From Zonotrichia leucophrys gambelii (Eukaryota; Chordata; Aves; Passeriformes; Passerellidae), in NCBI RefSeq assembly GCF_028769735.1, contig NC_088170.1, positions 66,875,085 through 66,939,084 on the forward strand: a stretch of DNA of 64,000 nt, in the 5' to 3' direction. Of this stretch, positions 1 through 12,211 are shown in pieces. The notes under the pieces were generated by a model. That model worked only from the letters and a program-made list of their open reading frames with translations. It was not told the DNA's origin and ran no database searches. Within the stretch, counting starts at the first letter, position 1. Every line of letters begins with the position of its first letter. Made by a program: the position numbers and the translations under genes.

Positions 1-991
1 AAGCTACTTTCCTGCACTTCTGCACAATATACATCAGGAATCTCAGCCTATCATCATCACAACCAGGCAGTAAATTGAATTTGAATATTGAGATTTTGTC
101 AGAATACTTTTAAGACTTCAAAACTGCAGGCAGCAAAGAGTCTAACACATCTGTAGGGAAGATGTGACGGTTAATTACACTCTGAGTATCTTATTTCTAC
201 CTCTGAATTTGTCAAGCTTCATCTCCATTGCCTGGATCTTGTTATATACTTTTCTGCTAAATTAAAGAGTCAATGAATATCAGAAATTCTTCCCTCTGCA
301 AGTATTAGACTCTGATCAAGTCGGTTAACTTCCCCTTATTAAGTTAAATAGCTTGAGATTCTCTCACTTTAATTACTGTACAAGCTCAGACTTTGCACTA
401 AGTACCTGTTACAGCAATTCAAATCAATGAAAACCACTGGAAAAAATATGAACTTACACGCTACAAAAATAAAACAGAATAAAAATAAAAGAAATCTTTC
501 CTGACCATCCATCTTCTCTTTTCTGAATAGAAGAAAGACAAAATGTGTGTCACACAAGAGAAATGACAATGGTGACAATAAATGACATGGGGAAGTTCAC
601 TGTGTACCCAAACTAAGGAAAGGATAATCTAAACCTAAGGAAAAGAAAGTGAAAAACTAAGGAAGAGAAGGTCAAAATGACAGGAAAACAACATAGAAAA
701 AATAAGAGTGTTTTCTTTTCATGAATATTCTCCTCCAATTTATGACACAATTCTATACCAATGAGTAAAATTTCCTGAGAAGTGTGTGTTTTGTAGTAGT
801 AACATTACAAGGTACGAGTGTGCAAAAAGGAAAAATGCAACACTGAGAGAAATTTTAATAAATGAAATATTTTTTCATTCTATCTAATAAATACATTTTA
901 AAAAGCTGAAAATAGTGGTATGATTCAATGAAACTCAAGTTTGGTATGTCTTCAAGATCTTCTGATGGATAGATAAATGATGATGATAGAT

Positions 992-1024
<33 letters not shown>

Positions 1025-1589
1025 GTAACTTAGATCAACAAACCTAAAATCAGTGCACTAACTGTAGTGAAATGGAACACATCTCTGAGTTGTTCAAGCT
1101 AGAATAGATAAACAGATATGATTACTTAGCTACTGTTGTCTTGGTACCATTAGTCATATTTTTCATAGCACTGGTTTACAAAGCAGCAATATATTTTCAT
1201 GAAATCCTAAAATCAGTCCAAACACTTCTGATTTATAATCAGTCAAATCTTGCTATGGGATAAATATTTGAGTTACATGTTTTAATTTGAGTTCCATGAG
1301 TGCTTTTCTTTCAATTTGTGCCCATTATTGCTGGAATGGATTAAGAAGGAGAGTGCCTGGGTTACCAGGAGATACTGCAAATCAGAGACAAACAATTATG
1401 CCTGAAGAGCACATCATCATCATCACCGGGTGACAACTTTGGTGAATCTTAGTAGGTCAATGGATGCCAGTTGCTGGTTTTCCAATAGCTGCATCCAGAG
1501 TCCAGAGAAATTAGAAGAAATTTTGAAAAGTTCTGGTTTGGGGGTTTAGCTATTGGAAATTGCCAAACAAGCCCAAACATCTATATTCA
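1..1589. other. AT-rich unique sequence, no gene seen
   Basis: The stretch is AT-rich without codon-like structure. The longest open frame (369-578, minus, 69 codons) is low-complexity and resembles nothing known. Apart from the GATA microsatellite near 992-1024 I see no repeat or RNA gene. Confidence 0.6.
992..1024. repeat. GATA tetranucleotide microsatellite
   Basis: About eight uninterrupted GATA/TAGA units, preceded by imperfect GATA and GATG units from about 966. Length is likely polymorphic. It is an ordinary short tandem repeat with no sign of function. Confidence 0.95.
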
Positions 1590-2200
1590 TTTAATGTCTG
1601 ATACCTCACGAACCAGAATTTACAACACAGCGAGCTAGGGCAGAGCAAACGGCTCAAAATCCCTCAAAATTCAGAGCCAGCTGAATTTTGGCACCCATGA
1701 GCAGCATAGCAGTCCTTGATGGAGTTTTTCAGTGGCTTTAGTGTGTGTTTGGAGCTAGAGCAAACCCCACATTTGAACCTGGATAACATTGGCATTATGG
1801 TAATGAGGCTCGACGAGCATCTGGGCAGCGATTTGGCTCACGGAAAAGGAAGGTTGGGAGCGAGCAGCCTCAAATGGCTGACCTGCTTTTGACATGAGCA
1901 TTACAAGCCATCATCAAATTTGACTGTAACTAAGTGCCAGGGGCTTCCAACAAGCTGTTCTGAGGTTGTTCGTTTGGAGTCCAAAATGAATAACTTTGAT
2001 ATGGCTCATTCCTGCAGTACCACATGTTTTCAAAGCACTAACATGATTTGTAGGAAATTTAAAACTGTGCACAATTGATCCCACAGACTGGACTTCCTCC
2101 ACTCTGTCAGGTAGAGTGATTTGTCCAGAGAGAAGATGTTGGACAAGGTTTGAAGGGAAGCTGCTGGTGTTCAAAAGACAGGCTTACAGGGTTTCATAGG
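1590..2200. promoter_or_regulatory. Candidate conserved non-coding element
   Basis: The base composition is more balanced than in the flanks and the stretch keeps about nine CpG dinucleotides, several clustered at 1811-1865, which is unusual in this CpG-poor window. A homeodomain-like inverted pair ATTA-TGG-TAAT lies at 1794-1804, and a CpG-rich palindrome (arms GCTCG/CGAGC, one-base centre) at 1808-1818. No open frame of note: the 86-codon minus frame at 1914-2174 is unrecognised. Retained CpGs plus transcription-factor-like palindromes without coding signal suggest an enhancer-type element. This is inference; no alignment was possible. Confidence 0.35.
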
Positions 2201-3066
2201 CTCATTCTCTGCCAGTATTTGATTTAAGACCTTCCTACATCAAACACTGATCAGCAAAAATTGTAACATCTGGATTTAATAGTTAACTATATATTCAAGA
2301 CTGTTCTTTATTTTCCATCTCTCAGGCCCTTTGGTATTGTCTCTAGGTAGGAAGGGAAGCAAGATTAACACATAATGTGCCACTAGAAATTGCTGTTGGA
2401 AAGCAACAGGAATAATCTAGATAATGCACCAAGAAGATATTTCTGTGTGTTTTGTGACTGGTGAAAACACACAGATGTGTGATTTTACTTCTATAGAAAA
2501 ACAAGAGCGTGCTTTTTACATAAACTTTGAAGAAGATTGGAGGATATCTGACACAAAATAAACTGGCTTAAAAAAGAGTCAGTATTCACCTCATTGCATT
2601 GCATTTAGAAGTGCAAGGTAAGTTATGTTCAGTTTAAACTGCATGAAGCTGCTTCTTCATTTTGAGCTGGGATAGTAGAGACTAATTCCAGGAGCTCCTG
2701 TAAGAAGGTGGCATAAATTCTTTTATTATATGAGTACATGACACTAGGCTTCCTAAATAGTACTAGATGTGAATATATGGGCAAATGAATCAAACTCAAA
2801 GATCACATTTGGCTTCAGATTTAGACTTTAAATATTGAAAATATAAAAGTAATTCCATTAAATGTGTTCCCATCCCAGCCAAGGGAGAAGCATTTGGTAA
2901 AGTCAGTTCATTTTATGTGGGTACAATGGCGTTTTAGACACCCATAGTAGGGTGAGAAATGTATATCTGAGATTGGAATCTTCATCTCACATTGCATCCT
3001 TACCAAAATTTGCCATAAACCAGAATACATCACTTACATTAGTGCTTTCACTGTGCACAGACAGTA

Positions 3067-3156
3067 ATACTACCACTACCACTACTACTGCTACTACTAC
3101 TGCTACTACTACTAATAACAGTGATAATAATAATAGCAACAATAACAATAAAAACT
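3067..3156. repeat. ACT/ATA trinucleotide-rich simple repeat
   Basis: Imperfect ACT/CTA units run from about 3067 to 3113 and grade into ATA/ACA-type units to about 3156. The poly-threonine/asparagine open frame at 2952-3173 is a by-product of this repeat and not a gene. Confidence 0.9.
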
Positions 3157-3159
3157 CTT

Positions 3160-6100
3160 ATGCACATTGTTAAATTGGGGAACAGATTTGTCTTCTACAT
3201 AAAGATTATTTGTAGGCTGTTTTCAAACAAGTTTAGCCCTGACACAGAGATAAGTTCAGTTTTTCTGTACGAAATACTGTCTGGACTGTCATGCTTCCTT
3301 TGCAGCAATACTGAGCCCAAAGGATGCAGATATTAAATCTCTCTTTGCTGCTAATTTGGTTTTCCACTTTGGGTCCATCCTACCCATATCTCTTACTTCT
3401 ACCACATATCCATGACCCCAAGCACAAAAGACCTGCAGGAATATAAATTATTATTAATAACAGTAGGCAGAGGAGAGGTTAACATCAAGGGAGATTTTGG
3501 TCAGAAACTGTGCAGTGCTGGTTTCAGCTTAAAAGAGAATAAATATCCCATATAATAAGCTATATTAGCAACAACAAAAAAATCAAGTAAACACTCATAG
3601 ATCATGGCTGAACTATGATAATGTAGAGTTGAGAAAATATGGTTTAGTCTGCTTAAAAATCTGGCCATGCTGCTGTGCACTCGCAAGTTTCTCAAGCAGG
3701 AAATGATGGAAAGCTCCACTGATCTCAAATAACTCAATTGTTTTTCTTTTCTAATCAAATATCTTCATAGTGAGGGACCAAAAATGCATCATTCAGCATG
3801 CAGTGTGGCTGTGAAAGCATGAAATATGGCACTTCACTGTTAATGTAATATTAAAGATTAAAAATGTTTATTACCTGTTATTCTTCTCTTAATTGTTTTG
3901 TGTGGAGAAAAATAGAAGTTGCTGCTTTAATGCATAAAAACCCCTCAATGTGCATTCATAGCAGAGAGCAAAGTGTTGGGGCTATGAAAATTATGTAAAT
4001 GATGAATTCCAGTGAAAGAACTTTCAAACCCTTAGGGTCTTCAAACAGCATTAATTCAAGAAATTAGATACAAAATTTAACTTTTTCATGCTAATAATGA
4101 TTTCATAAGGAAAAACTCGTTAGTAAAGGTGACAAATATGAAGTTCTATTCAACATTTAAATTCAGGAATCTTAGTATGCGCCCCTGGGATATATTTACT
4201 CAGCCAATGACTCTGATGTTATTAAGTAATTTATTTGAGAAAGTCTCCATTCATGAGTTTACATAAGAACAATATCAGGTTTACAAAGGCTTGTGTTGTC
4301 AGTTTAGCAAATACCTAATTCACAATGACTTTTGCTTAAGATTTTCATTAGGTTGTTCAATATTGTTTGATCGTTTAATGTCAGCTTCATAAGATCATAA
4401 TTTTCCCTATATGAAAAGAGGAAATTAAAAGGAGAAATAAATTAAAAAGTGTGAACTAAACTTAAATTTAAATCAGCTTTGCCACAAAAGAGAGGAGAAC
4501 AGTGTCAGCACTTGTGATTGTACTTTGCTTGGGCATAAACTATCCCCACTTAGCAATTTAATGTTTTGCTGTGGTATATGTCTATGCCAGCAATACCAAA
4601 AAATATATTGAAACATGTTGAACATATCAACATTGAAATGTTGCATTATGGTTCCATTTTTCAGGACTGATCAGTCATGTGACAGTCTCAATTTCTGGCA
4701 GCATTAGTTAGGGGGTTCATTAATTAGATAGGAAGCAAAAACCATCCAAAATCTCTCAATTTCTATGGCTATTTGTGCTGTAATCTGTGGCCTCCAGCCA
4801 GTGTTGAGGCAAGGTGCAAATGTAACTAAAAATGACAATTCCTGCAAGTCAAGGAGCAGAGAGAAATAGCACAAGATCTGAAAATTAAGATGGTCAAAAT
4901 AATCAACAGAATATTTGCCTTCCTACAGAAAATGCTGTTTCATCAAAGCAGAACAATTTCTGAGAAATGAGGTGATTTTACTCAACTTTCTAATGAAATA
5001 CAGACAAGCCTTGAAATCTTCATTGTCTCCTAGATCATTCACCATCAGTCCTCAGAGAGCCCCCTGGTCCCCAGGCCCCACACAGGGCTTTGCTGGAGGA
5101 GCTTTGATAAACTAATTGTTTGAAATCACTGCTGGTTCCTGTTACAATCTGCCTCCATCACTTCTTCTCCTCCTCAGAATTGCTCTTCCTCTCCCATCAC
5201 CCTGGTTCCTGCATTCTGGTGTCTTTCCACTCTTGTGTCTCCACCTTACTCAGTCTAACATAGCAACACATCAGCCTTGGTGTTTCCATGTGAGAGATTT
5301 CAATTTGAGCTCCAAGGCTTGTCTCTATCCCTTCGTTGCACATGCTGAATCTTACAGCACAACCTGCCTGGGTGCTAAATCTTTTGCTCTGCACCTACAG
5401 CTGGCCAGGAAGAAAATAATATCCAAATAGAAGCCCACATTACAGCACTTATTAAATTATGTCACATGTGACTGGAGTATGAAGCACCTCAAGGATCTGA
5501 TTGAGACATGGGAAGGTAAAAGTCTTTTTCTGGCAACAGATCCCATGAGAAATGAAAATAGGATGTACAAATAACACATGCAATGACTGTCTTGTCTGTG
5601 ACCCACCTTTCCACTAACCTAGATGAGTCTTAAATCTTTAACTTCTGTTCTTAACTGAATACATATAGAATGAGAGGGAGCAGGCAGGCCAAGTTAGATT
5701 TGGTCATGTTTATTACCACTTGCCATTCAGTTGTAACTACATTTGTGTATTTGCTGGCAGAGTGGTTCTCTGACATTTTAAGGACTTCTAAAAGGCAGAA
5801 GGGCTCTAATCTATATGAAAATAATCTCCACTGGTAAATTGGATAGTCACAGGACACGAGTGGGTACTCTAAGAGAAATCACAAGGCCTGAAAGGTAATG
5901 ATCTTGGAAAGGACTTTCTTGCAAGGTAGGAACTCTCAAGAGGAAATCAAAAGTCCTTATTAGAAAACTGTGAATAGAGGAGATGAGAAATGATACAGAA
6001 TTAGGCAGAGATTCATAAGTAAAGTAGGATGTTGAAACTATGAAATTATTTTACTGGATCAGTACTAAGGTTCAATTTGTGTAAGGGAGAGAAGGCAGCT

Positions 6101-9100
6101 TGAGATGATTTCATATACAGACAGGAGAGACAAGAGGGATTTGGCAGCATAATCTCTGAAAGAAAGTTAATAAGGGGAAGTATCTGGAAGCAAAAAAAAA
6201 AAACCCTATATGCTGTGCTTACAGATAGGTTACCATTCACCAAGAAATATTACCATCCGTGTGATTAGTGCTGAAAACTGAAAGCAGGAAACACAGATGG
6301 AATGGGTTAATACTTTTGTAATAAAACCCATTCACACATTTAGGAGGATTGGTTTTATTTCTCCAGAAACACCAACGCCAGAAGTCTTTGTTATTAAAGC
6401 ATTAGGTAAAACTGGACTGGTTTAATAGAAGTTATAAGACCACAGGAAAACAATGTAATCTGCATAATGTGGGTACCTACAGGGATTGCAGGAAGAGGTG
6501 AAGACTCATAATTCCCTTTCCTTCTTCAAGGCTAAGGATTAACTGTTCATGGGACTGGTGGTTTTTGCTGCCTTCCTGCTAATATCTTTAATAGCACACT
6601 TTTAAAATGAAGTCTTTTTGATGGCTCTCAAACTTGAGTTGGACGCAATGCTAGTATGGGAAGATGTTTTCTCCTATTTATAAGTGATCTCATCCTTATG
6701 CTATTCCAACAGGACTGTAAAGAGCTGATACTCAAAGTCAAGGAGTTAGGATTTATTCAAGTGCAGGAAATTGAGGAACAAGGCCTGACACACCTCTTTT
6801 CACAACAAACCCAATAAACAGTGCTACTTTAGCATAAGGCTTGAAACAGAATCAGCCCCAGCAAGTAATGACCTCTCAATCTGTAACTTATTAAAAAAAA
6901 CAAACTAGAAGAAATAATATTTATCCATTGGATGAAATTACCAAGTATTTCCCAGCAAAAGTAATTCCAAACATTGTTAGACCAGTTTCCCTAACTGGAT
7001 CAATCAATTGATCTGTCTATATTTATATCTATGCATATATAAATATATACATGCCCTCCTAAAAAGGTTTCTGGGGTTTCCAGTAAAGAACACAGCAGTT
7101 ATTTACAGAAATATGATGTAACCTAGGTGGTTAGAGCACATTATTTAAGGAAACTAGCTATGATTTATAGCAGCAAATAAATAAGGCAAAATTTGTTTAA
7201 CATACCTCAGCATTAAGTATCTCATGCATTAATTGTCTCCAAAGTCTGTTCCATTTGTTATCTAACAAGGTATGCTCCATTATTATTTCTATCCAGTTCA
7301 TTGCTTCACTCTATCTGTTCTTTCAAAATTAGCTTGTCTAATCAGAAACTGCTTTGGCTGGTAGTTCATTTCACATAAAAAGGAGGAATTCTTGTTTACT
7401 GAGAAAGTAATTGGATTATAATTTTGAAAAGAAAGAAATATAGATTGCAATAAATTATTTTGTAAAAAATACATGAGAATGTGAAAACTAGCAAACCCAA
7501 GACAAATTAAAAGCTCTAATGAATGAAAAGGCTATTAATAGAACATGCAACTGGAAAGAATAATTCATCATTGTAACTTACCTACTCCTTGTTATTCTGT
7601 TGAAAAGAGCTGAATATCTAAGGAAAGAAGAAAAAATGTATTTATCAAATGATGATCAAGAAAATATTTATATTAGCTGTCACTTTTCTTCTAGCTCTTT
7701 AGCTTTTGTAAATGTTATTAAACCTTTATTACAGAAAGAAAAAGTAAAATTTAACCACGTTTGGGAGTTACAATTCCATTTCTGTTATTTATTAAATTCT
7801 GTTGATGAGTTTGCATAATCATAGGTAGACTAAACTAAAATTGCATGCATGACTTTGTTGCTTGCATCAGTTTATATTTAAGTGAAAACAACAAAATTAT
7901 ATTCAAAACACTGACCAATATACTGGGGCTGTTTATAGAGCTGTATATTTTATCATTTATCATCATGTATATTTTATTACTTATCAACATTTCAAGTAAT
8001 ATCAAACTGTAGAACTTTTTTTCTTTTTTTTCCTTACTACCTAAAAATATTTTGTTGCTAATGGTGCTCTTTCTTTGTGTGTATGTTTTAAATTATTTTT
8101 ACCTAAAACCAGTAAAACAATGAGTATTAAAGATAAGAAAAGTAATGGACATGAGCTAGGAAAATTGCGTAAAGGAAAATGAAACATAGAAAAGAATGTG
8201 TTAAATTGTAGCAAATAAAATTTTAGAAGTTAGAATATATGTTATATTCTATTATATTCTATTATATTATATTATACTGTTAACATACAGTAGAAAAATT
8301 GAGTGATTGTTATAAAATTCTGAAGTACTAGGAAAAACTTGTACTCTCAGCTCTCACCTGTTCCACTGATTAACACCTTGAGTACTTTCTTTTTGTAGAC
8401 CTAACAAAATATACAAAATTAAATAAATACACTAAATTATGTGAGCTAAATTGTTATAGATTTACATTTATTTAGCCTGATTTTATTTATCTGAAAATCA
8501 TTCAGGTTTTCCTTTTATTTGAATTGCATTTATGATACCAATTCAAGCTTTGATCTTAAATTACACTTTTGGGGCCTGAAGTAATAACAATTTTGGATTA
8601 CAAGGATCCAGTTCTTATCTACATACCAAACAGGTTGTTTATAGTGCAGTTTGTTCAGTGAATATACTCAAATTTAGCACAGGGAGATTGATAAAGGTAA
8701 TCAGCAAATACCATATTGGCTTAGAATAAAGATGAAAGCAAAATGCACCTGACTCAGTACAGATAGGAGTTAAATGCCAGATTATCCACATAAGTGTGTC
8801 AGTAAGAGGAATTTCATGCATGACAGATGCTAGAATGGGCATTAAAATGGTCAGGACAAAAATCATTAAGTGCCCCAATAATGCACATTGGGCTAAAGCT
8901 AATGTACGATCTCACAGGCAAATTCCCACCAACTTCAAAAAGTTATTTGTATGCTCAAAGTTGGGCTTATATGTGAATGAGATAAAAACATTAGGCAGGT
9001 TATTAATACTCACTTGAGGTGTGTACTCTGTGTTTAGAAAGCAAAACCTTATCATGCTACCAGCACCATGGAACTCAAAAGGTGTCATGAAATGACTGGA

Positions 9101-9284
9101 TGGGATTTTATTTCTTTCAAAGGAAAATGTAGCTGCAGAGGATGATAGCCATAACCCGGGTCCTACACAGGCCTTGCCCATCACAGTTGCAAGGAAAGAA
9201 AATTTTTGATGTACTTGAGAGGTAGGTGCTGTTACTTTTCCTTTGGTGACTGATGTGGAGCTTCATTGAAGAAAATAATATTTT
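3160..9284. other. AT-rich unique sequence, no gene seen
   Basis: About 6 kb of AT-rich DNA. Open frames reach at most 104 codons (5116-5430, plus) and none resembles a known protein. A TATTA/TTCTA-type simple repeat lies at 8236-8276. Around 8690-8930 the sequence is less simple and could be weakly conserved, but nothing specific supports that. No transposon that I recognise. Confidence 0.55.
8236..8276. repeat. AT-only pentamer/decamer simple repeat
   Basis: Imperfect copies of a unit like ATTATATTCT followed by shorter ATTAT units. Low-complexity sequence. Confidence 0.8.
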
Positions 9285-9430
9285 AGAATCACAGAATGGT
9301 TTGGGGTGGAAAGGACTTTTAAAATTCATCTGCTCCAACTCCTTTGCAATGCAGGGACACCTTCAACTGGATCAGGTTGCTCAGAGCCCAGAGCAACCTG
9401 GCCTTGAATATTTCCAGGGATGGCATTATC
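9285..9430 (-). mobile_element. CR1 LINE fragment (3' end)
   Basis: The plus strand opens with AGAATCACAGAATGGTTTGG, which is the reverse complement of the avian CR1 3' terminus. It continues through the usual diverged blocks (GGAAAGGAC, GGGACACCTTCAACTGGATC, AGGTTGCTCAGAGCCC, CCTTGAATATTTCCAGGGAT) before losing similarity near 9430. This is a dead, strongly 5'-truncated insertion of about 145 bp. The plus open frame at 9253-9438 is a shadow of it. Confidence 0.93.
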
Positions 9431-11169
9431 CCGCTTGAGAAAAGAAGTTTTGGTACCTGAGCCAAAGGCTACTTAGGAGAACGTAGGGATTGAATAGCAT
9501 TTGGATATGAGCAACACAGAAAAATCACTGTTGTACAGTCAATATGAAATATTTAAAGCAGAGAATTTCCATTCGTTAATCTAAATACAAAGTAGCCTTG
9601 TGCCTGCTCTGCAGATTCAGATCATATGGAAAACAAGTTTGACAGTGATGTAGAGATTCAGGTTGCTCCAGTCATCAGCTTTAGGTTTCTGTTTTAGGAC
9701 AGAGAAAGCATAATCCTACTTGAATATGCAGTCCATGAAAATCCTCAGCTAAACATTGGTGAAAGGAAGTCCCAAAATGCAGGCAAACTGTGACAAGCAT
9801 CACAAATGTTTGGAATTTTGCTGTTTGTGTTAAAGTGATCCAAGCTGAGCATGCCAAAAACAAGGGTGAAAATACCAAGGATTTTATTACTGCAAAAGTA
9901 ATATAAACCTCAGAATTACTGACATATGTTTTTTAGACTGGTGGTATTTTTTTTATATTTTTATGTTTGGGTATGTGTTGTTGTAACTCGAAAATCTTCC
10001 AAAATTAAATCTTCTGGTGTGGTGCCTGTGTGTTGTTGCCTTGATTAATTAAGTGAGCCATGAACCAAAAGGCCTTTTTCCTCCCCCAGTGGTTGTTCAC
10101 TTCATGTGTATCCATTTCTTGGTTTCCCATTTGCCTCCTGTCTGTCTGCTGCACCCCTTCAACTCCTGCAGGGTCCATCCCCTTCCTCGCCTGCCCACAC
10201 AGAACCAGGCTCTCAAAAGGGCTCTTCAATACCACCATGATGAAGGCTAAACCAAGATAAATAAAAACCCCCACAAACCATCTGTGAACTGATTCCTGTG
10301 CTGCAGTCCCACTCTTTGACTGACTCACATCAGAAATCAGATGAGAGTATAATTTACATTTTTAAAAAAATTAAATTAGATCAATTTTTTTTAAACCTGG
10401 ATAATATGAGACTTTGAGGATTCCATGAACAACAGCTCTACAACAAATTGATCTGTCTGCCTACTACATTCAAAAAATTGATTTTCTTTTCCTGAATGGA
10501 AACGTTTCTTTGAAAAGAATGAATTCAATTTGTGACACTACTCTGTGAGTGCTCTGCATCTGATTCTGAGGTTTTAGAATCTTTTAAATCAATAATAAAA
10601 CCATTTTAATTTGGCTTAACTTTGTAGGGCATGTGTACTTGTAATTTTCAAAGATTATGAGACAAGGAAGTGGTCCAGGACTAAGTCCTCTGAGTCATCT
10701 GACTTCTCATTTGTCTGTTTTGGGCTTCTCAGTCTGTCTGATCAGAAAATTCCTGGGTTTGAATCAGGAATTCTTGGTTCAGACAAACAGAGTCAGACTT
10801 TTTCTCCAAACTGTCTGAGACCACCAGTCTGTGAAGAAAAATCATCATGTCATTATAAAACAGATACAGTCCTATAACAAATCCAGAGATTTAAACCTAT
10901 GAAGCTTGGGGCTATAACCACTACCTCACCAGTGGGTTCTGTAATATCCCCATTCCCATATCTCCTTCCTCAACAATTTATTCCTGCTCCAGGTGAGCTT
11001 TAAGAAATTCTTCAGCAGCACTAAAAGCTTCATGCAGTTCAGGAACATAACAGGTTAGCTAGTCTGGGCTACAGGTATTTCAAGATAACCTCTTTGAGTT
11101 GGCACCATGGTTATTTATTGGTGCCCGAAATCCCTTTCCCTTCAAGACTTCCTTCCCAAGAGCCCCATG
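9431..11169. other. Unique sequence with a GC-richer patch and a hairpin
   Basis: No gene is supported. At about 10080-10320 the sequence is richer in C and open in several frames (107 codons minus at 10005-10328; 65-66 codons plus), but no frame resembles a known protein. A nested imperfect inverted repeat occupies 10699-10796 (listed separately). Confidence 0.5.
10699..10796. repeat. Nested imperfect inverted repeat
   Basis: Outer arms at 10699-10717 and 10780-10796 are near-complementary with a few mismatches and gaps. An inner perfect pair, AATTCCTG (10748-10755) and CAGGAATT (10765-10772), encloses a nine-base loop. The DNA or an RNA copy could fold. It is not recognised as a known MITE or microRNA precursor. 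Confidence 0.5.
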
Positions 11170-11438
11170 CAGCACCAGTGACACAAGAGGACTCAAGCTG
11201 CACCAGGGGAGGTTCAGGTTGGACATCAGGAAGAATTTCTTCACTGAAATAGTGGTCAAGTACTGGAAAAGGTTGCCTGGGAAAGTGGTGGATTCACTAT
11301 CTCCCAGGGAGTGTCCAAGAAATGACTCAACATGGCACTAAGTGCTATGGTTTAGTTGACACAGTGTTGTTTGCTCAAAGGCTGGGCTTGATGATCTCAG
11401 AGATCTCTCCCAACATTTAGTCTATAACTCTATGATCT
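11170..11438 (+). mobile_element. CR1 LINE fragment (3' end)
   Basis: Sense-strand CR1 3' region: a block like CAAGCTGCACCAGGGGAGG, then GTTGGACATCAGGAAGAATT, then a diverged middle part, then a GATCTCAGAGATCTCTCCCA-type block, ending with ACTCTATGATCT, the CR1 terminal motif. The open frame at 11099-11341 runs through it and is not a gene. Divergence from the usual CR1 pattern is moderate. Confidence 0.92.
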
Positions 11439-12167
11439 ACTGTAACATCAGCATAGTGATGATAACTCCAGCTGAGAGAGATAGTCTGGTTACTTTTGGC
11501 TATCAGACCTCACTGATTGAGAAGCTTTGATTCAATTTAGTCACTCAATTACATAATTCTTTGAATTGAAGGGAAAAAATAGGGTGGAAGGAACTTCTTG
11601 AAATCTCGTCCAATGCTCGCATGTTGCTGCCAGTAAATGAAGGTTCTTTGATAAACTTTGACAGAATTTGACTCTAAGCACATTTGTCACCTCTTGTAAA
11701 TGCAAATTGAAATGTGTTAAACTATCCCGATGGTGATTTAAGAGTATTTGTCTCCTTTTACAAGAGTGCAGCATGCAGAAGGTCAGATTACATGGGTCAG
11801 CTGGCCAGAAGTGTGTCAGCCCCGTGCAGTCACACCAGCATGTCCACAGCCAGCACCCAGGGAGCCCAGAGATGGGTTCTCAGGCTGCACAAAAGACACC
11901 TCATACTGCTAATAATCCATAGCTAGAGGTAAAGGTTAAATGCCGAGCATTATTGGGATACAGTCCTTTATACTTCACTTAACTAATTGAATTTGTTTAA
12001 TTAACAATTTACACACCTGGAGAGAAATATAAAATCTATTGTGCTGTTTGGCATTCTGCCTAAATTGGAAATTGCCTATACATCCTCTAGTCCATATTAA
12101 ATGGGATTTACTTTGGTCACAATTGCTGTTAACAATTACTATAGGGATATTGGTTTTTTTTGGTTTT

Positions 12168-12211
<44 letters not shown>

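Noticed and set aside
3068..3156. CRISPR-like regular repeats
   Set aside because: It is a trinucleotide microsatellite; no spacers, and the sequence is vertebrate. No CRISPR array exists in the window.
2952..3173. Poly-threonine-containing frame
   Set aside because: Translation of the ACT trinucleotide repeat.
10005..10328. 107-codon minus-strand frame with a hydrophobic segment
   Set aside because: No homology recognised; plus-strand frames overlap it fully; explained by a C-rich patch.
11575..11625. CR1-like words (GGGTGGAAGGAACTTCTTG)
   Set aside because: Only one short block fits; neighbouring CR1 blocks are absent, so chance cannot be excluded.
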